From contig CP048838.1 of NCBI GenBank assembly GCA_012317185.1, positions 1,860,001-1,924,000 of the forward strand: a stretch of 64,000 nucleotides of DNA. The letters run 5' to 3'. Made by a program: the position numbers and the translations under genes. Shown here one piece after another: positions 8,466 through 15,673 of the stretch. Position 1 is the first letter of the stretch, and each line of letters starts with the position of its first letter. The notes below the pieces were generated by a model. It was not told where the DNA came from. It saw only the letters and a program-made list of their open reading frames with translations, and searched no databases. Source of the stretch: [Clostridium] innocuum (GTDB taxonomy: Bacteria > Bacillota_I > Bacilli_A > Erysipelotrichales > Erysipelotrichaceae).

Positions 8466-8558
8466 ATTATGCCGAAAAATGGAGAATACAGTATCTATAG
8501 CATACCTTGTTTCTGTATGTTTTTCTCATTTATGTTATATACAGTATTACTTTTATTT

Positions 8559-8596
8559 TAGTACTTGACAATACAAAGTACTAGATGTATTATAAT
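8559..8596 (+). promoter_or_regulatory. Promoter with overlapping palindromic operator, PadR operon 1
   Basis: TTGACA (8565-8570) with TATTAT (8588-8593, 17-bp spacing) or TATAAT (8591-8596, 20-bp). A dyad TAGTACTT (8559-8566) / AAGTACTA (8576-8583) covers the -35 and spacer. This is a natural place for autorepression by the PadR protein encoded just downstream. Confidence 0.65.
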
Positions 8597-8612
8597 AGTG
8601 GAGGTGATGCTG

Positions 8613-8942
8613 GTGAACACACAATTCAAGAAGGGTGTTCTGGAACTGATTGTGCTGCTTTGCGTATATAAAAAGGATATGTACGGATATGAGCTGGTGT
8701 CCGAGGTCAGTAAGGTGATCAATGTGAATGAGGGAACCATCTACCCGCTGCTGAAGCGTCTGACCAATGAGCACTATTTTGAAACCTACCTCAGTGAATC
8801 CACAGAGGGACCTCCGCGAAAATATTATCGCATAACCGGGAATGGAAAAACGAGGACAACGGAGCTGCTGCAGGAATGGAATGAATTCCATGAACAGGTC
8901 AGCAGATTTATAAAGGAGAGTGAAATCGATGACGAAAGATGA
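8613..8942 (+). CDS. PadR family transcriptional regulator
   Basis: This is a small winged-helix repressor of about 109 residues. Its PadR-domain hallmarks are NTQFKKGVLELIVL, YGYELV, NEGTIYPLLKRL and GPPRKYYRITGNGK. GTG 8613 is preferred because GGAGG (8600-8604) sits 8 bp upstream; an ATG at 8607 is the alternative. It starts a three-gene operon with a HAAS/DUF1700 membrane protein and a small membrane protein. In Firmicutes PadR-DUF1700 pairs often respond to envelope stress or antimicrobial compounds. The palindrome over its promoter suggests autoregulation. The gene overlaps the next by 14 bp. Confidence 0.88.
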   Translation: MNTQFKKGVLELIVLLCVYKKDMYGYELVSEVSKVINVNEGTIYPLLKRLTNEHYFETYLSESTEGPPRKYYRITGNGKTRTTELLQEWNEFHEQVSRFIKESEIDDER

Positions 8943-9981
8943 ATTTCTGCGATTGCTGGATCGCAAGCTGGATGTTATCAATGAAAGGGAACGACGAGAT
9001 ATCATTGATGAGTACCGCACACATATTGAAATGAAAATGAAGGAAGGAAAAACGGAGGAAGAGGCAATCGAGGATTTCGGTAATATCGATGAGCTGGTGG
9101 ATGATATTCTGGATGCTTATAAAATCAATACGGACCGTGTCAACCGATCCTTTGATACCAAGCTGAACCGCTTTATGGATGATCTGTTCAACGGCTTTCA
9201 GCGGTTTCTGGGCTCTTTCACCTCCCTGCAGATGGATGATGTCGTACGCCTTGTATTCGAAATCCTTGTGATACTGATTCTGCTGGCTGTTCTGCATATT
9301 CCCTTCCGCATGATTTCCTCTTTGGGAAGCAGTCTGCTGCATTCCGTGGCAGGCTTTGGAATCGGAAGTCTGCTGGCTGCTATTTGGAAATTTATTATCG
9401 GTGTCGCCTATGTGGCAATCTTTGTTGTAGTGCTGGTTAACCTGTGCACAAAACGACTGAACCGTTATCGCAGTCATTCGAAAAACGGAGACGGTGCCAG
9501 TGTGTTTGAAGACTTTAAAGAAAGCTTTGATTTTGATTTTGATCACGCCAAAAAGACGGTGCATTTCTTTACAAATGATCGCAGCACGCGTCGGGAAACG
9601 GTATATGATGAGCATGATGATGTGAAGTATCAGGAAAGAGCTGCACAGCGTGAGGAAACAGATGATTCATTTGATGAATATGAGGATGAGAGCATGTATG
9701 AGGAGCCGCGCAGAAGAGAGTATCGCCGTTCCTATGAAGGGGAGCATATCGAACGCGGTGTGACAAGTGTTGCGACGATTCTGATGCGAATCTTCTTCTG
9801 TCTGATGATGATTCCTTTTGTCGGTATCATCGTGGCATTGTGCTGTGCGCTGGGTGCGATGATTGTGCTCAGCTTTGAAGGACTGACCCTGTTTGGTGCC
9901 TACTTTATCGTTATTGGCGCATTGGTGGCAACCGGAGGCTTTCTATCACTGCTGTACAGCGTTTTATGGAGAAGGGGGTAG
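8929..9981 (+). CDS. DUF1700 (HAAS domain) membrane protein
   Basis: The 350-residue protein starts with a HAAS signalling domain (about residues 1-65: MTKDEFLRLLDRKL...ERERRDIIDEYRTHI...EEEAIEDFGN), typical of proteins paired with PadR regulators. Hydrophobic segments follow at about 105-130 and 145-175. Then comes an acidic and charged cytoplasmic linker (about 185-275, rich in Asp, Glu, Arg, Tyr), and two C-terminal membrane segments at about 285-345. No enzymatic motif is visible. ATG 8929 has AAGGAG upstream. It is probably the membrane partner or target of the PadR regulator; the ligand is unknown. Confidence 0.85.
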   Translation: MTKDEFLRLLDRKLDVINERERRDIIDEYRTHIEMKMKEGKTEEEAIEDFGNIDELVDDILDAYKINTDRVNRSFDTKLNRFMDDLFNGFQRFLGSFTSLQMDDVVRLVFEILVILILLAVLHIPFRMISSLGSSLLHSVAGFGIGSLLAAIWKFIIGVAYVAIFVVVLVNLCTKRLNRYRSHSKNGDGASVFEDFKESFDFDFDHAKKTVHFFTNDRSTRRETVYDEHDDVKYQERAAQREETDDSFDEYEDESMYEEPRRREYRRSYEGEHIERGVTSVATILMRIFFCLMMIPFVGIIVALCCALGAMIVLSFEGLTLFGAYFIVIGALVATGGFLSLLYSVLWRRG

Positions 9982-9985
9982 GCAT

Positions 9986-10450
9986 ATGAAAAAATTTCTG
10001 ATATCCCTGATAGTCGGTATTACGATGATGGCGATTGGAACAACCATGCTGGTATTTGAAATTAAGGAATTTGAATTTGTGGACGGAAGAAGCGCCTATT
10101 ACGGCTCTGATACCGTAAAGACACAAACCTTCCGTGTGAAGAATCAGGATTTGAATATTGTGTTTGAGGATGATTACTATACGGGTTATGAGTGGAAATA
10201 TGATGAGAGCATGAAGGATGAGGTTCGTGTTGAGTATGCTTCGGATGTGCGGGTGAAAACGAGCGGGAATACGATCGTTATCGAAGAGCGCTATGACCAT
10301 GAATGGGGTGTCAATGACGGCATGGATTTCCTGAATACCTTTCTTGACGGCTTGAAGCATCGCAAGGTCTATACAATGGATTACAGAGAAAATGTTGTTA
10401 TTGTATCCTCCTCACAGGCAAGAGATCGTGTACATGTGACCTACGAATAG
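9986..10450 (+). CDS. Small membrane-anchored protein of the PadR-DUF1700 operon
   Basis: The 154-residue protein has one N-terminal membrane segment (about residues 4-26, FLISLIVGITMMAIGTTMLVF) followed by an extracytoplasmic domain rich in beta-strand-like alternation and Asp/Tyr/Val. The domain is reminiscent of DUF4097 (putative adhesin) beta-helices that often close PadR-DUF1700 operons, but it is short and I am not sure of the family. It lies 4 bp after the DUF1700 gene with GGGGGTAGG before the ATG, so it is cotranscribed. The terminator at 10462 ends the operon. Confidence 0.75.
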   Translation: MKKFLISLIVGITMMAIGTTMLVFEIKEFEFVDGRSAYYGSDTVKTQTFRVKNQDLNIVFEDDYYTGYEWKYDESMKDEVRVEYASDVRVKTSGNTIVIEERYDHEWGVNDGMDFLNTFLDGLKHRKVYTMDYRENVVIVSSSQARDRVHVTYE

Positions 10451-10461
10451 GATTGTAATAG

Positions 10462-10496
10462 AAAAAACGCGGAACATAGAATGCCGCGTTTTTTTT
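10462..10496 (+). terminator. Rho-independent terminator, PadR operon 1
   Basis: AAAAAACGCGG / CCGCGTTTTTTTT with an 11-nt loop; it could also serve the convergent minus-strand gene. Confidence 0.9.
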
Positions 10497-10520
10497 AGCT
10501 CTTATATGAAATTTAAACCC

Positions 10521-11162
10521 TCATATGGTGCTCTGTGCTTCTTTTAATTGTCGGATATCACCACGTTGTAAGGCCGTCATATTGCTTTGGATAAGCTCGA
10601 CAGGCCAGTCCCACCATTTCAGGGCAAGCAGCTCTGCTATGGTTTCCTCGGGAAAGCGCCGCCGTATTTCTCTGGCAGGCACACCGCCGACGATGGTATA
10701 GGGCGCAACATCCCTTGTGACAAGCGCCCGTGTTCCGATAATGGCGCCGTCACCGATCGTAACACCGGCCAGTATCACTGCTTCGTATCCGATCCATACA
10801 TCATTGCCAATTACGATATCTCCCTTATTATCCCATGCATCTTGCACATTCTCCGGCTTTAGCTGCCACTCTTCGAAAAAAATGGGGAAGGGATAGGTTG
10901 ACAGGGACTGCAGTGCATGATTCGCACTATTAAATAAAAATTTTGCACCGCAGGCGATGGAACAGAATTTACCGATGATCAGGCGATCGCGGTTGACAGG
11001 GTACTGGTATAAAACGTTATGCTTTTCAAAATCACGGGGATCTCGTGCATGGTCATTGTACATCGAAAAATCACCTGCCGTAATTCCCGGTCGGGTTATG
11101 ACATTTTTGATATAGACGGTATTTGGATCACCGCTGCGTGGATAAATCAGATGTTTATTCAT
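10521..11162 (-). CDS. CatB-related / Vat-type O-acetyltransferase (left-handed beta-helix)
   Basis: The 213-residue protein of the xenobiotic acyltransferase family has hexapeptide repeats (IGNDVWIGYEAVILAGVTIGDGAII). The catalytic His lies in FNSANHALQSL, and the GGVPAREIRRRF tail is characteristic. Members transfer acetyl from acetyl-CoA to hydroxyls of streptogramin A (Vat), chloramphenicol (CatB) or unknown natural substrates. The chromosomal, solitary setting and the general CatB-like sequence do not prove an antibiotic substrate. The start at 11162 has AAGGAG 7 bp upstream; the longer frame to 11267 has no ribosome-binding site and overlaps a terminator hairpin. Confidence 0.85.
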   Translation of the reverse strand: MNKHLIYPRSGDPNTVYIKNVITRPGITAGDFSMYNDHARDPRDFEKHNVLYQYPVNRDRLIIGKFCSIACGAKFLFNSANHALQSLSTYPFPIFFEEWQLKPENVQDAWDNKGDIVIGNDVWIGYEAVILAGVTIGDGAIIGTRALVTRDVAPYTIVGGVPAREIRRRFPEETIAELLALKWWDWPVELIQSNMTALQRGDIRQLKEAQSTI

Positions 11163-11243
11163 GTTTGTTCTCCTTCTTACCTGTTCATTGTACGGGAAGA
11201 GGTGCGGATGCGGCAAGCCACAAAACCGTACAGACCTGTTTTG

Positions 11244-11271
11244 TAGAAAAAAAGAATGCCGCAGCATTCTT
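11244..11271 (-). terminator. Rho-independent terminator of the CD3324-like gene (minus strand)
   Basis: Perfect stem AAGAATGC / GCATTCTT with a 4-base loop (11252-11271). It is followed on the minus strand by a T run and overlaps the stop codon at 11270. Confidence 0.8.
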
Positions 11272-11533
11272 ATGATTTTTGATAAATGATTTTCTTAATA
11301 GCATGTGCCGATAATGCATACTGAGTGGAAAGCTCCTCAATCGTGCAGCCGGACACATAGCGTTGCCGGATGCCTTCATTTCGCAGATGCAGCTCGGTTC
11401 GATAGCCGCTGCGCTCTCCCCAGCGTTTTTTCTTTCCGGCAGCAGGAATATAAATGTATCCTGCCTGTATATACTTCTGTAGCTCCTCCACCAGGTCAAT
11501 TGGTAAAATAGTACGGGCATTTACATATTTCAT
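11270..11533 (-). CDS. CD3324 family protein (small HTH, Mor-like)
   Basis: The 87-residue protein matches the CD3324 family pattern. MKYVNARTILP..LVEELQKYIQAGYIYIP forms the first half. RWGERSGYRTELHLRN, then a helix-turn-helix (GCTIEELSTQYALSAHAIKKIIY), form the second. It is probably a DNA-binding regulator related to Mor activators; its targets are unknown. Start 11533 has AAGGAGG at good spacing. It is transcribed from a promoter near 11690 through a leader of about 140 nt that contains two strong, overlapping inverted repeats (see separate entry). A terminator overlaps its stop. Confidence 0.83.
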   Translation of the reverse strand: MKYVNARTILPIDLVEELQKYIQAGYIYIPAAGKKKRWGERSGYRTELHLRNEGIRQRYVSGCTIEELSTQYALSAHAIKKIIYQKS

Positions 11534-11570
11534 GCAGGCTCCTCCTTTACAATTCTGTTCAGGATGCAAA

Positions 11571-11635
11571 GCCGGCAAATGCTGCGACTTGTTTACTCCA
11601 TGCAGGTGTCGCAGCATTCCGGCGTTGCATGGAGT
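11571..11635 (-). promoter_or_regulatory. Structured leader RNA with two interlocked stems upstream of the CD3324-like gene
   Basis: Read on the minus strand the order is a-b-a'-b'. Arm a is ACTCCATGCA (11635-11626) and a' is TGCATGGAGT (11604-11595), 10 bp perfect. Arm b is GCCGG..ATGCTGCGAC (11623-11608) and b' is GTCGCAGCAT..CCGGC (11588-11571), 15 bp with a small internal loop. The two stems interlock, so they form either an H-type pseudoknot or, more likely given the short connecting loops, two mutually exclusive hairpins. The ribosome-binding site lies about 25 nt after b'. I do not recognise a known riboswitch class. Confidence 0.6.
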
Positions 11636-11679
11636 CTTGCTTCATTTAGCTTCATGTTATCACACTTCCTTGTGGCTTC

Positions 11680-11708
11680 AGTATAGCATGCTTTCGTATA
11701 ATCTACAA
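11680..11708 (-). promoter_or_regulatory. Sigma-A promoter for the CD3324-like gene
   Basis: On the minus strand, TTGTAG (11708-11703), 17 bp and TATACT (11685-11680). Transcription would begin near 11673, about 140 nt before the start codon. Confidence 0.65.
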
Positions 11709-11796
11709 TGCAGCTGCCGTAAAAAGAAAGCTATGCAAGGTAGCGCACAATGTATAAAATTAGAAAGCAGACCTCCAAAATGCCAAAGGGGATGAT

Positions 11797-12024
11797 TCAC
11801 AGGTAGGCAGCCCCGACATGAACAGATGCAGGAGAAACATGCTGTGTGCGGATGGGAATTCCTGCTTCCTCCTGTGCAATCAGCTTTTGTTCCTGCTGTA
11901 CAAGCTGCTCCTTTTGTTCCAGCAGGGAAGCCCTGCTGTTCAGGACGAAGTAGCATGTGGTGAGAAGCAGGGCAAGCATGATGGACAGCATCCATTTGCC
12001 GGGTATGCTTTTAAGTTTTTTCAT
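11797..12024 (-). CDS. Small single-pass membrane protein with coiled coil
   Basis: The 75-residue protein has a basic N-terminus (MKKLKSIPGK), one membrane segment (about residues 12-28, WMLSIMLALLLTTCYFVL), then a Glu/Gln/Lys-rich heptad-like stretch (SLLEQKEQLVQQEQKLIAQEE). I do not recognise a family. Start 12024 has AAGGAG 7 bp upstream; an in-frame ATG at 12045 lacks this. A good promoter stands 36 bp upstream. The architecture suggests an envelope-associated or regulatory peptide. Confidence 0.65.
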   Translation of the reverse strand: MKKLKSIPGKWMLSIMLALLLTTCYFVLNSRASLLEQKEQLVQQEQKLIAQEEAGIPIRTQHVSPASVHVGAAYL

Positions 12025-12059
12025 AGGTGTTCTCCTTTTCATCATGTTGTGTTAAACGT

Positions 12060-12088
12060 AGTATAGCATGGCTGCTGCAGCGTGACAA
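12060..12088 (-). promoter_or_regulatory. Sigma-A promoter for the small membrane protein
   Basis: On the minus strand, TTGTCA (12088-12083), 17-bp spacer and TATACT (12065-12060). I see nothing else in the gap 12089-12326. Confidence 0.72.
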
Positions 12089-12326
12089 GTTACGGAAGGA
12101 TGGTTCGACCTGCGGCATGTACAAAGCACAGCAGTGTAGGAGATAAAGCAAGTACAGCTGCTTATATAAGAAATCTATGTTGAAGCTTGTTGCTTCGCCG
12201 TTATCAAAATCCAAGCTCGATGGAAGCGTCTGAAGCTGAGACCTTCGCGAGTTTCAAAGTTATCTGTTTAGTTCCGTTCACATGCTGAAAAGCAACGCTT
12301 TCTACCTCTGTAATTTTCTAATCGTA

Positions 12327-12384
12327 TTGACAATATCGTTAAACGATAATATAATGGTAACAGAGATATATCGTTAAACGATAT
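12327..12384 (+). promoter_or_regulatory. Promoter with twin PadR-type operators, PadR operon 2
   Basis: TTGACA (12327-12332), a 17-bp spacer and TATAAT (12350-12355) form a near-consensus promoter. A perfect dyad TATCGTTAAACGATA fills the spacer (12334-12348) and recurs downstream of the start site (12369-12383, extending to ATATCGTTAAACGATAT). The dyad centres are 35 bp apart. This is a strong candidate for autorepression by the adjacent PadR protein. Confidence 0.82.
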
Positions 12385-12397
12385 TGGAGGTGGTGCT

Positions 12398-12736
12398 GTG
12401 CCGAAGAAACAGCTGGAAACATTGACAGAGCCAATGTACTATACGCTGATTGCGCTGCTTCAGGCACGCTGCGGGATGGAGATTACAGAGTTTGTTCTGA
12501 AGCTGACCAGGGGAAGAGTACACCTGGTACCGGGAACCCTATATACCATGCTGTCGAAGTTTGAAAATGAAGATATGATTCGGGAAACGGAATCGGATGG
12601 CAGGAAACGGTTCTATCTGATTACAGAAAAAGGAAAGGAAATGCTGATGCAGGAATACAGGCGCTTGAAAACCATGCTGCAGGATGGGGAAGTATGGATT
12701 GAAAAGCAAAGCAGTGAAAAGGAGGCGGCTTCATGA
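12398..12736 (+). CDS. PadR family transcriptional regulator
   Basis: The 112-residue winged-helix protein shows PadR features TLIALLQARCGMEITEFV, LVPGTLYTMLSKFENEDMI and RKRFYLITEKGKEML. The GTG start at 12398 has GGAGGTGG 5 bp upstream. The stop overlaps the ATG of the DUF2812 gene, so the two are coupled, the usual PadR-DUF2812 pairing. The two identical operators over its promoter suggest tight autoregulation, relieved by an unknown ligand. Confidence 0.88.
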   Translation: MPKKQLETLTEPMYYTLIALLQARCGMEITEFVLKLTRGRVHLVPGTLYTMLSKFENEDMIRETESDGRKRFYLITEKGKEMLMQEYRRLKTMLQDGEVWIEKQSSEKEAAS

Positions 12737-13989
12737 AACGAAGGAAGAAACATGTATGGCTGATTGTATATCCGTTTGAATACCCGGCTTTACAGGCATA
12801 TCTGAATGACATGGCGGAGAAGGGCTGGAAGCTGGTAAGCTTAAAAGGGGACCGCTCCTGCTGGCTCACATTTGAAGCGGATGCTTCACAGAAGGAGTAT
12901 TACCTTGTGGACTATACAAAGGATTACTCCATGATTATACCGGATTCAGAAACAGCGGATGCCCATAAGTATCGCACCTTTGTTGAAGAATTCGGGTATA
13001 CGTTTGTCGGATCAAATGGCCCGCTCATGGTGTATCGCTGCGATGATCCTAACCTTACCTTGCGAGAGGGAACACAGGAGGATCGCCGTATCATGAATGT
13101 GAGTATGCACAAGACAGCTGTATGGCTTTTCATATCATGGGCGCTGTATGTACTGCTGTTGCTGCAAAGCTATCACGGACTTCTTTGGAGCATGTACGCC
13201 GATGGTTCCCAGTTTCAGAATTTTCTTTTGATGGCCGCATTGAATATTACATGGCTGATCCATCTTCTCCCTTACTTTATATGGCTTGTGCGCAGAAGGA
13301 ATATGACCTCTTCAAAAATGCTGCTTCGGCAGTCAAGAATCGTGTATGGCAGTGTAGTGCTGCTGATCTGTATGCTGATCGGCTCTTTGTTCACAGTCAA
13401 TGTTCTTTATGTGATCGCATTCACTGTGATCTTTCTGGTCTTCGGCTGGCTCATTTACCGTTTTTTGAAAACCAGATATCCAATGGGATTCAAGGTGATT
13501 GGCAGTATAGCACTGCTTTGGGTAACCTTTGCGATAGGCGTGAATATCACACTTACCAGCACCTATGATTCGCTTTCGTTTCAAAAGCCGATGGAACAGA
13601 CAAGGTTATCGGATTTTGTCCTGCAGCATGTAAATACCGCAGGTCTGACTCTGGACAGCTACAGCGAATCTTCCATACTGAGCGAGCATATGTCCTTCAG
13701 TGCCTACAGCGAGAAAGAGGATGCAGCGGATAAGAATTTGTATATTGATTGGTATCGCATCCGCGATGGGTTTTTCAGGGATTGGACGAAGCGCCGTTAT
13801 CAAAGTGAGGATGGAATGGAGCAGATGTGCAGGGGATATGGTGAGCCGATAAAGACACAGGGGGTCACCATGTATAAGGGAGAGTATGAGGTGTTGTTCA
13901 TCCGTGATGATACCTATGTATGTATCAATGACGATTTTTTGCTGGATGATGACGGATGGAAGCTCATACATGAATTGTTGAATCTGTGA
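12733..13989 (+). CDS. DUF2812 domain-containing membrane protein
   Basis: The 418-residue protein has an N-terminal DUF2812 domain (about residues 10-100: YPFEYPALQAYLNDMAEKGW, KEYYLVDYT, EEFGYTFVG). About four membrane segments follow between 120 and 285, then a C-terminal extracytoplasmic region. The domain's function is unknown; it is nearly always next to a PadR repressor. It overlaps the PadR gene by 4 bp. A signalling or envelope-stress role with the repressor is inference. Confidence 0.85.
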   Translation: MKRRKKHVWLIVYPFEYPALQAYLNDMAEKGWKLVSLKGDRSCWLTFEADASQKEYYLVDYTKDYSMIIPDSETADAHKYRTFVEEFGYTFVGSNGPLMVYRCDDPNLTLREGTQEDRRIMNVSMHKTAVWLFISWALYVLLLLQSYHGLLWSMYADGSQFQNFLLMAALNITWLIHLLPYFIWLVRRRNMTSSKMLLRQSRIVYGSVVLLICMLIGSLFTVNVLYVIAFTVIFLVFGWLIYRFLKTRYPMGFKVIGSIALLWVTFAIGVNITLTSTYDSLSFQKPMEQTRLSDFVLQHVNTAGLTLDSYSESSILSEHMSFSAYSEKEDAADKNLYIDWYRIRDGFFRDWTKRRYQSEDGMEQMCRGYGEPIKTQGVTMYKGEYEVLFIRDDTYVCINDDFLLDDDGWKLIHELLNL

Positions 13990-14031
13990 AAATATTTTCA
14001 GAAATAAAATGAATAAAAATTGAAAAATGTG

Positions 14032-14060
14032 TTGAAAGTATGGTTTCTTCGTGGTATACT
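14032..14060 (+). promoter_or_regulatory. Sigma-A promoter of a candidate small RNA
   Basis: TTGAAA (14032-14037), a 17-bp spacer and TATACT (14055-14060). There is no ORF between it and the terminator at 14188. Confidence 0.68.
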
Positions 14061-14066
14061 GTAAGC

Positions 14067-14213
14067 AGATTTCATAAGAATCTGCCAATGGACTTTTTAT
14101 TCAGAATCTTTGTATGAACGTGTCGAGTTCATCCTCCTTATTTATAAACTTTCCTAATTACCGTGATTCGAAATAAAAAGTACACATAAAAATCGCCAAT
14201 GGCGGTTTTTTTT
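14067..14213 (+). ncRNA. Candidate structured small RNA (about 147 nt)
   Basis: A promoter and an intrinsic terminator bracket a non-coding stretch with clear secondary structure. There is a 5' hairpin GCAGATT / AATCTGC (about 14073-14094). A long-range stem pairs ACTTTTTATT (14092-14101) with AATAAAAAGT (14172-14181) and GAATC (14104-14108) with GATTC (14165-14169). It encloses a hairpin ATGAAC / GTTCAT (14114-14132). Between them lies an unpaired stretch with TCCTCC, complementary to Shine-Dalgarno sequences. This looks like a trans-acting regulatory RNA; I do not recognise the family. A leader of lspA ended by an attenuator is the alternative. Confidence 0.55.
14188..14213 (+). terminator. 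Rho-independent terminator of the candidate small RNA
   Basis: AAAAATCGCC / GGCGGTTTTT stem, tight AAT loop and a run of eight T. Confidence 0.88.
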
Positions 14214-14290
14214 GTTATAATATGATACGATACTGTTTTGTGTGCTTTTTAAAGGATAGCCCACAGAACATATAAGGAAAGGTGAATCGC

Positions 14291-14767
14291 ATGAAGGCTA
14301 AGCATATTCTGATGATGGCGGCAGTACTACTGCTGGATCAGCTGAGCAAGTGGGGCGTGCAGACGTCCATGCAAATAGATGAGAGCTTTGACGTAATTCC
14401 GGGATTTTTCAGAATTACGTATCTGCACAATACAGGGGCAGCCTGGAGCATGCTGGAAGGAAAGATGGTTTTCTTTTATCTGATTTCCATTGTTTTTCTG
14501 ATTGGCATGCTGTATTTTTACCGTACTACAGATCACAGGGACAGACTGACACGCATTGGTGTGGTATTGATGATGGCCGGTACACTGGGAAATTTTATTG
14601 ATCGTCTTATTTTCCAGTATGTTCGTGATTTTCTGGATTTCATTATCTTCGGATATGATTTTCCGGTATTCAACGTCGCTGACATATCACTTTGTGTCGG
14701 TGTAGGGCTCATTGTTTTATCAATGGTTCTGGAAACATATGGAGGTCGTAGGATATGCGCGAAATAA
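14291..14767 (+). CDS. lspA: Lipoprotein signal peptidase II
   Basis: The 158-residue integral membrane aspartyl protease removes signal peptides from prolipoproteins after diacylglyceryl modification. Four membrane segments are visible. Conserved motifs are LLLDQLSKW near the N-terminus, YLHNTGAAWS, GNFIDRLIFQYVRDFLDF with the first catalytic Asp, and VFNVADISLCVG with the second. Start 14291 has AAGGAAAGGTG 6 bp upstream. It overlaps rluD by 13 bp, the usual lspA-rluD pair of Firmicutes. Several lipoproteins in this window would be its substrates. Confidence 0.93.
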   Translation: MKAKHILMMAAVLLLDQLSKWGVQTSMQIDESFDVIPGFFRITYLHNTGAAWSMLEGKMVFFYLISIVFLIGMLYFYRTTDHRDRLTRIGVVLMMAGTLGNFIDRLIFQYVRDFLDFIIFGYDFPVFNVADISLCVGVGLIVLSMVLETYGGRRICAK

Positions 14768-15669
14768 AGATTATCGCCGCTGCAGAGGATGCAGGGGCTC
14801 GCATTGATAAATACATCAGTGAACAGGAGGATTTATCCCGCAGCCGGGTGCAGGCGCTGCTGGCTGAGGGAAGCATTCTGGTCAATCAGAATGCGGTGAA
14901 GGCAAATTATAAGGTGAAGGCAGACGATTGCATTACGGCCGTATTCAATGATGAAATGGAAATGGAAGCCCGTCCGGAAAAAATGGAGCTGGACGTGCGA
15001 TATGAGGATGAAGATGTGATCGTCATCAATAAGCCAAAAAATATTGTCGTGCATCCTGCTGCAGGAAATCAAAGCGGGACACTTGTCAACGGACTGCTGT
15101 ATCACTGTAAGGATCTTTCCGGAATCAATGGTACACTGCGTCCGGGAATCGTGCATCGCATTGATAAGGATACAACGGGACTGCTGATTGTCGCTAAAAA
15201 TGATCTCGCCCATGCGTCATTGTCCAAACAGCTGCAAAGCAAGACAGTGAACCGTTTGTATTATGCGCTGGTACACGGTGTGATTCAGCATGATTTCGGT
15301 ACCATTGACGCGCCGATAGGACGGGATGTGAAGGATCGCCAGAAGATGGCGGTAACGGCAACCAACTCAAAGGATGCGCGTACACATTTCCAGGTGATTG
15401 AGCGATTTGAAAATTATACCCTGGTGGAATGTCGTCTGGAAACCGGACGAACGCATCAGATTCGTGTTCATATGCAGTATATCGGACATCCGGTAGTGGG
15501 GGATGAGAAATACAGCTATCGCAAGACCATGCAGACAAACGGACAACTCCTGCATGCGCACCAGCTTACCTTTCAGCATCCGAGAACGGGGGAAGTGATG
15601 ACAGTGGAAGCAGAGCTGCCGAAGCAGTTTGCGGACATACTGGAAGAACTGCGACAGGAATCGAGGTGA
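14755..15669 (+). CDS. rluD: RluD-type 23S rRNA pseudouridine synthase
   Basis: The 304-residue protein has an N-terminal S4 RNA-binding domain (about residues 14-60, RIDKYISEQEDLSRSRVQALL) and a RluA-family catalytic domain. The catalytic Asp lies in RPGIVHRIDKDTTGLL; other conserved parts are VVHPAAGN and ETGRTHQIRVHM. It isomerises uridines in 23S rRNA helix regions. Which uridines cannot be told from sequence alone, since RluC/RluD/YlyB paralogues are similar. It overlaps lspA and is followed closely by the rhomboid-like gene, probably one operon of four genes. Confidence 0.9.
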   Translation: MREIKIIAAAEDAGARIDKYISEQEDLSRSRVQALLAEGSILVNQNAVKANYKVKADDCITAVFNDEMEMEARPEKMELDVRYEDEDVIVINKPKNIVVHPAAGNQSGTLVNGLLYHCKDLSGINGTLRPGIVHRIDKDTTGLLIVAKNDLAHASLSKQLQSKTVNRLYYALVHGVIQHDFGTIDAPIGRDVKDRQKMAVTATNSKDARTHFQVIERFENYTLVECRLETGRTHQIRVHMQYIGHPVVGDEKYSYRKTMQTNGQLLHAHQLTFQHPRTGEVMTVEAELPKQFADILEELRQESR

Positions 15670-15673
15670 CTGG

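Noticed and set aside
10521..11162. Calling the hexapeptide acetyltransferase a streptogramin or chloramphenicol resistance gene
   Set aside because: The family motifs do not separate Vat/CatB resistance enzymes from housekeeping relatives, and there is no mobile or resistance context.
11818..12066. An 82-codon plus-strand ORF opposite the small membrane protein gene
   Set aside because: It lies antisense to a better-supported minus-strand gene with promoter and ribosome-binding site, and has neither itself.
14067..14213. 6S RNA identity for the candidate small RNA
   Set aside because: It is shorter than typical 6S RNA and lacks a long rod with a central bubble resembling an open promoter.
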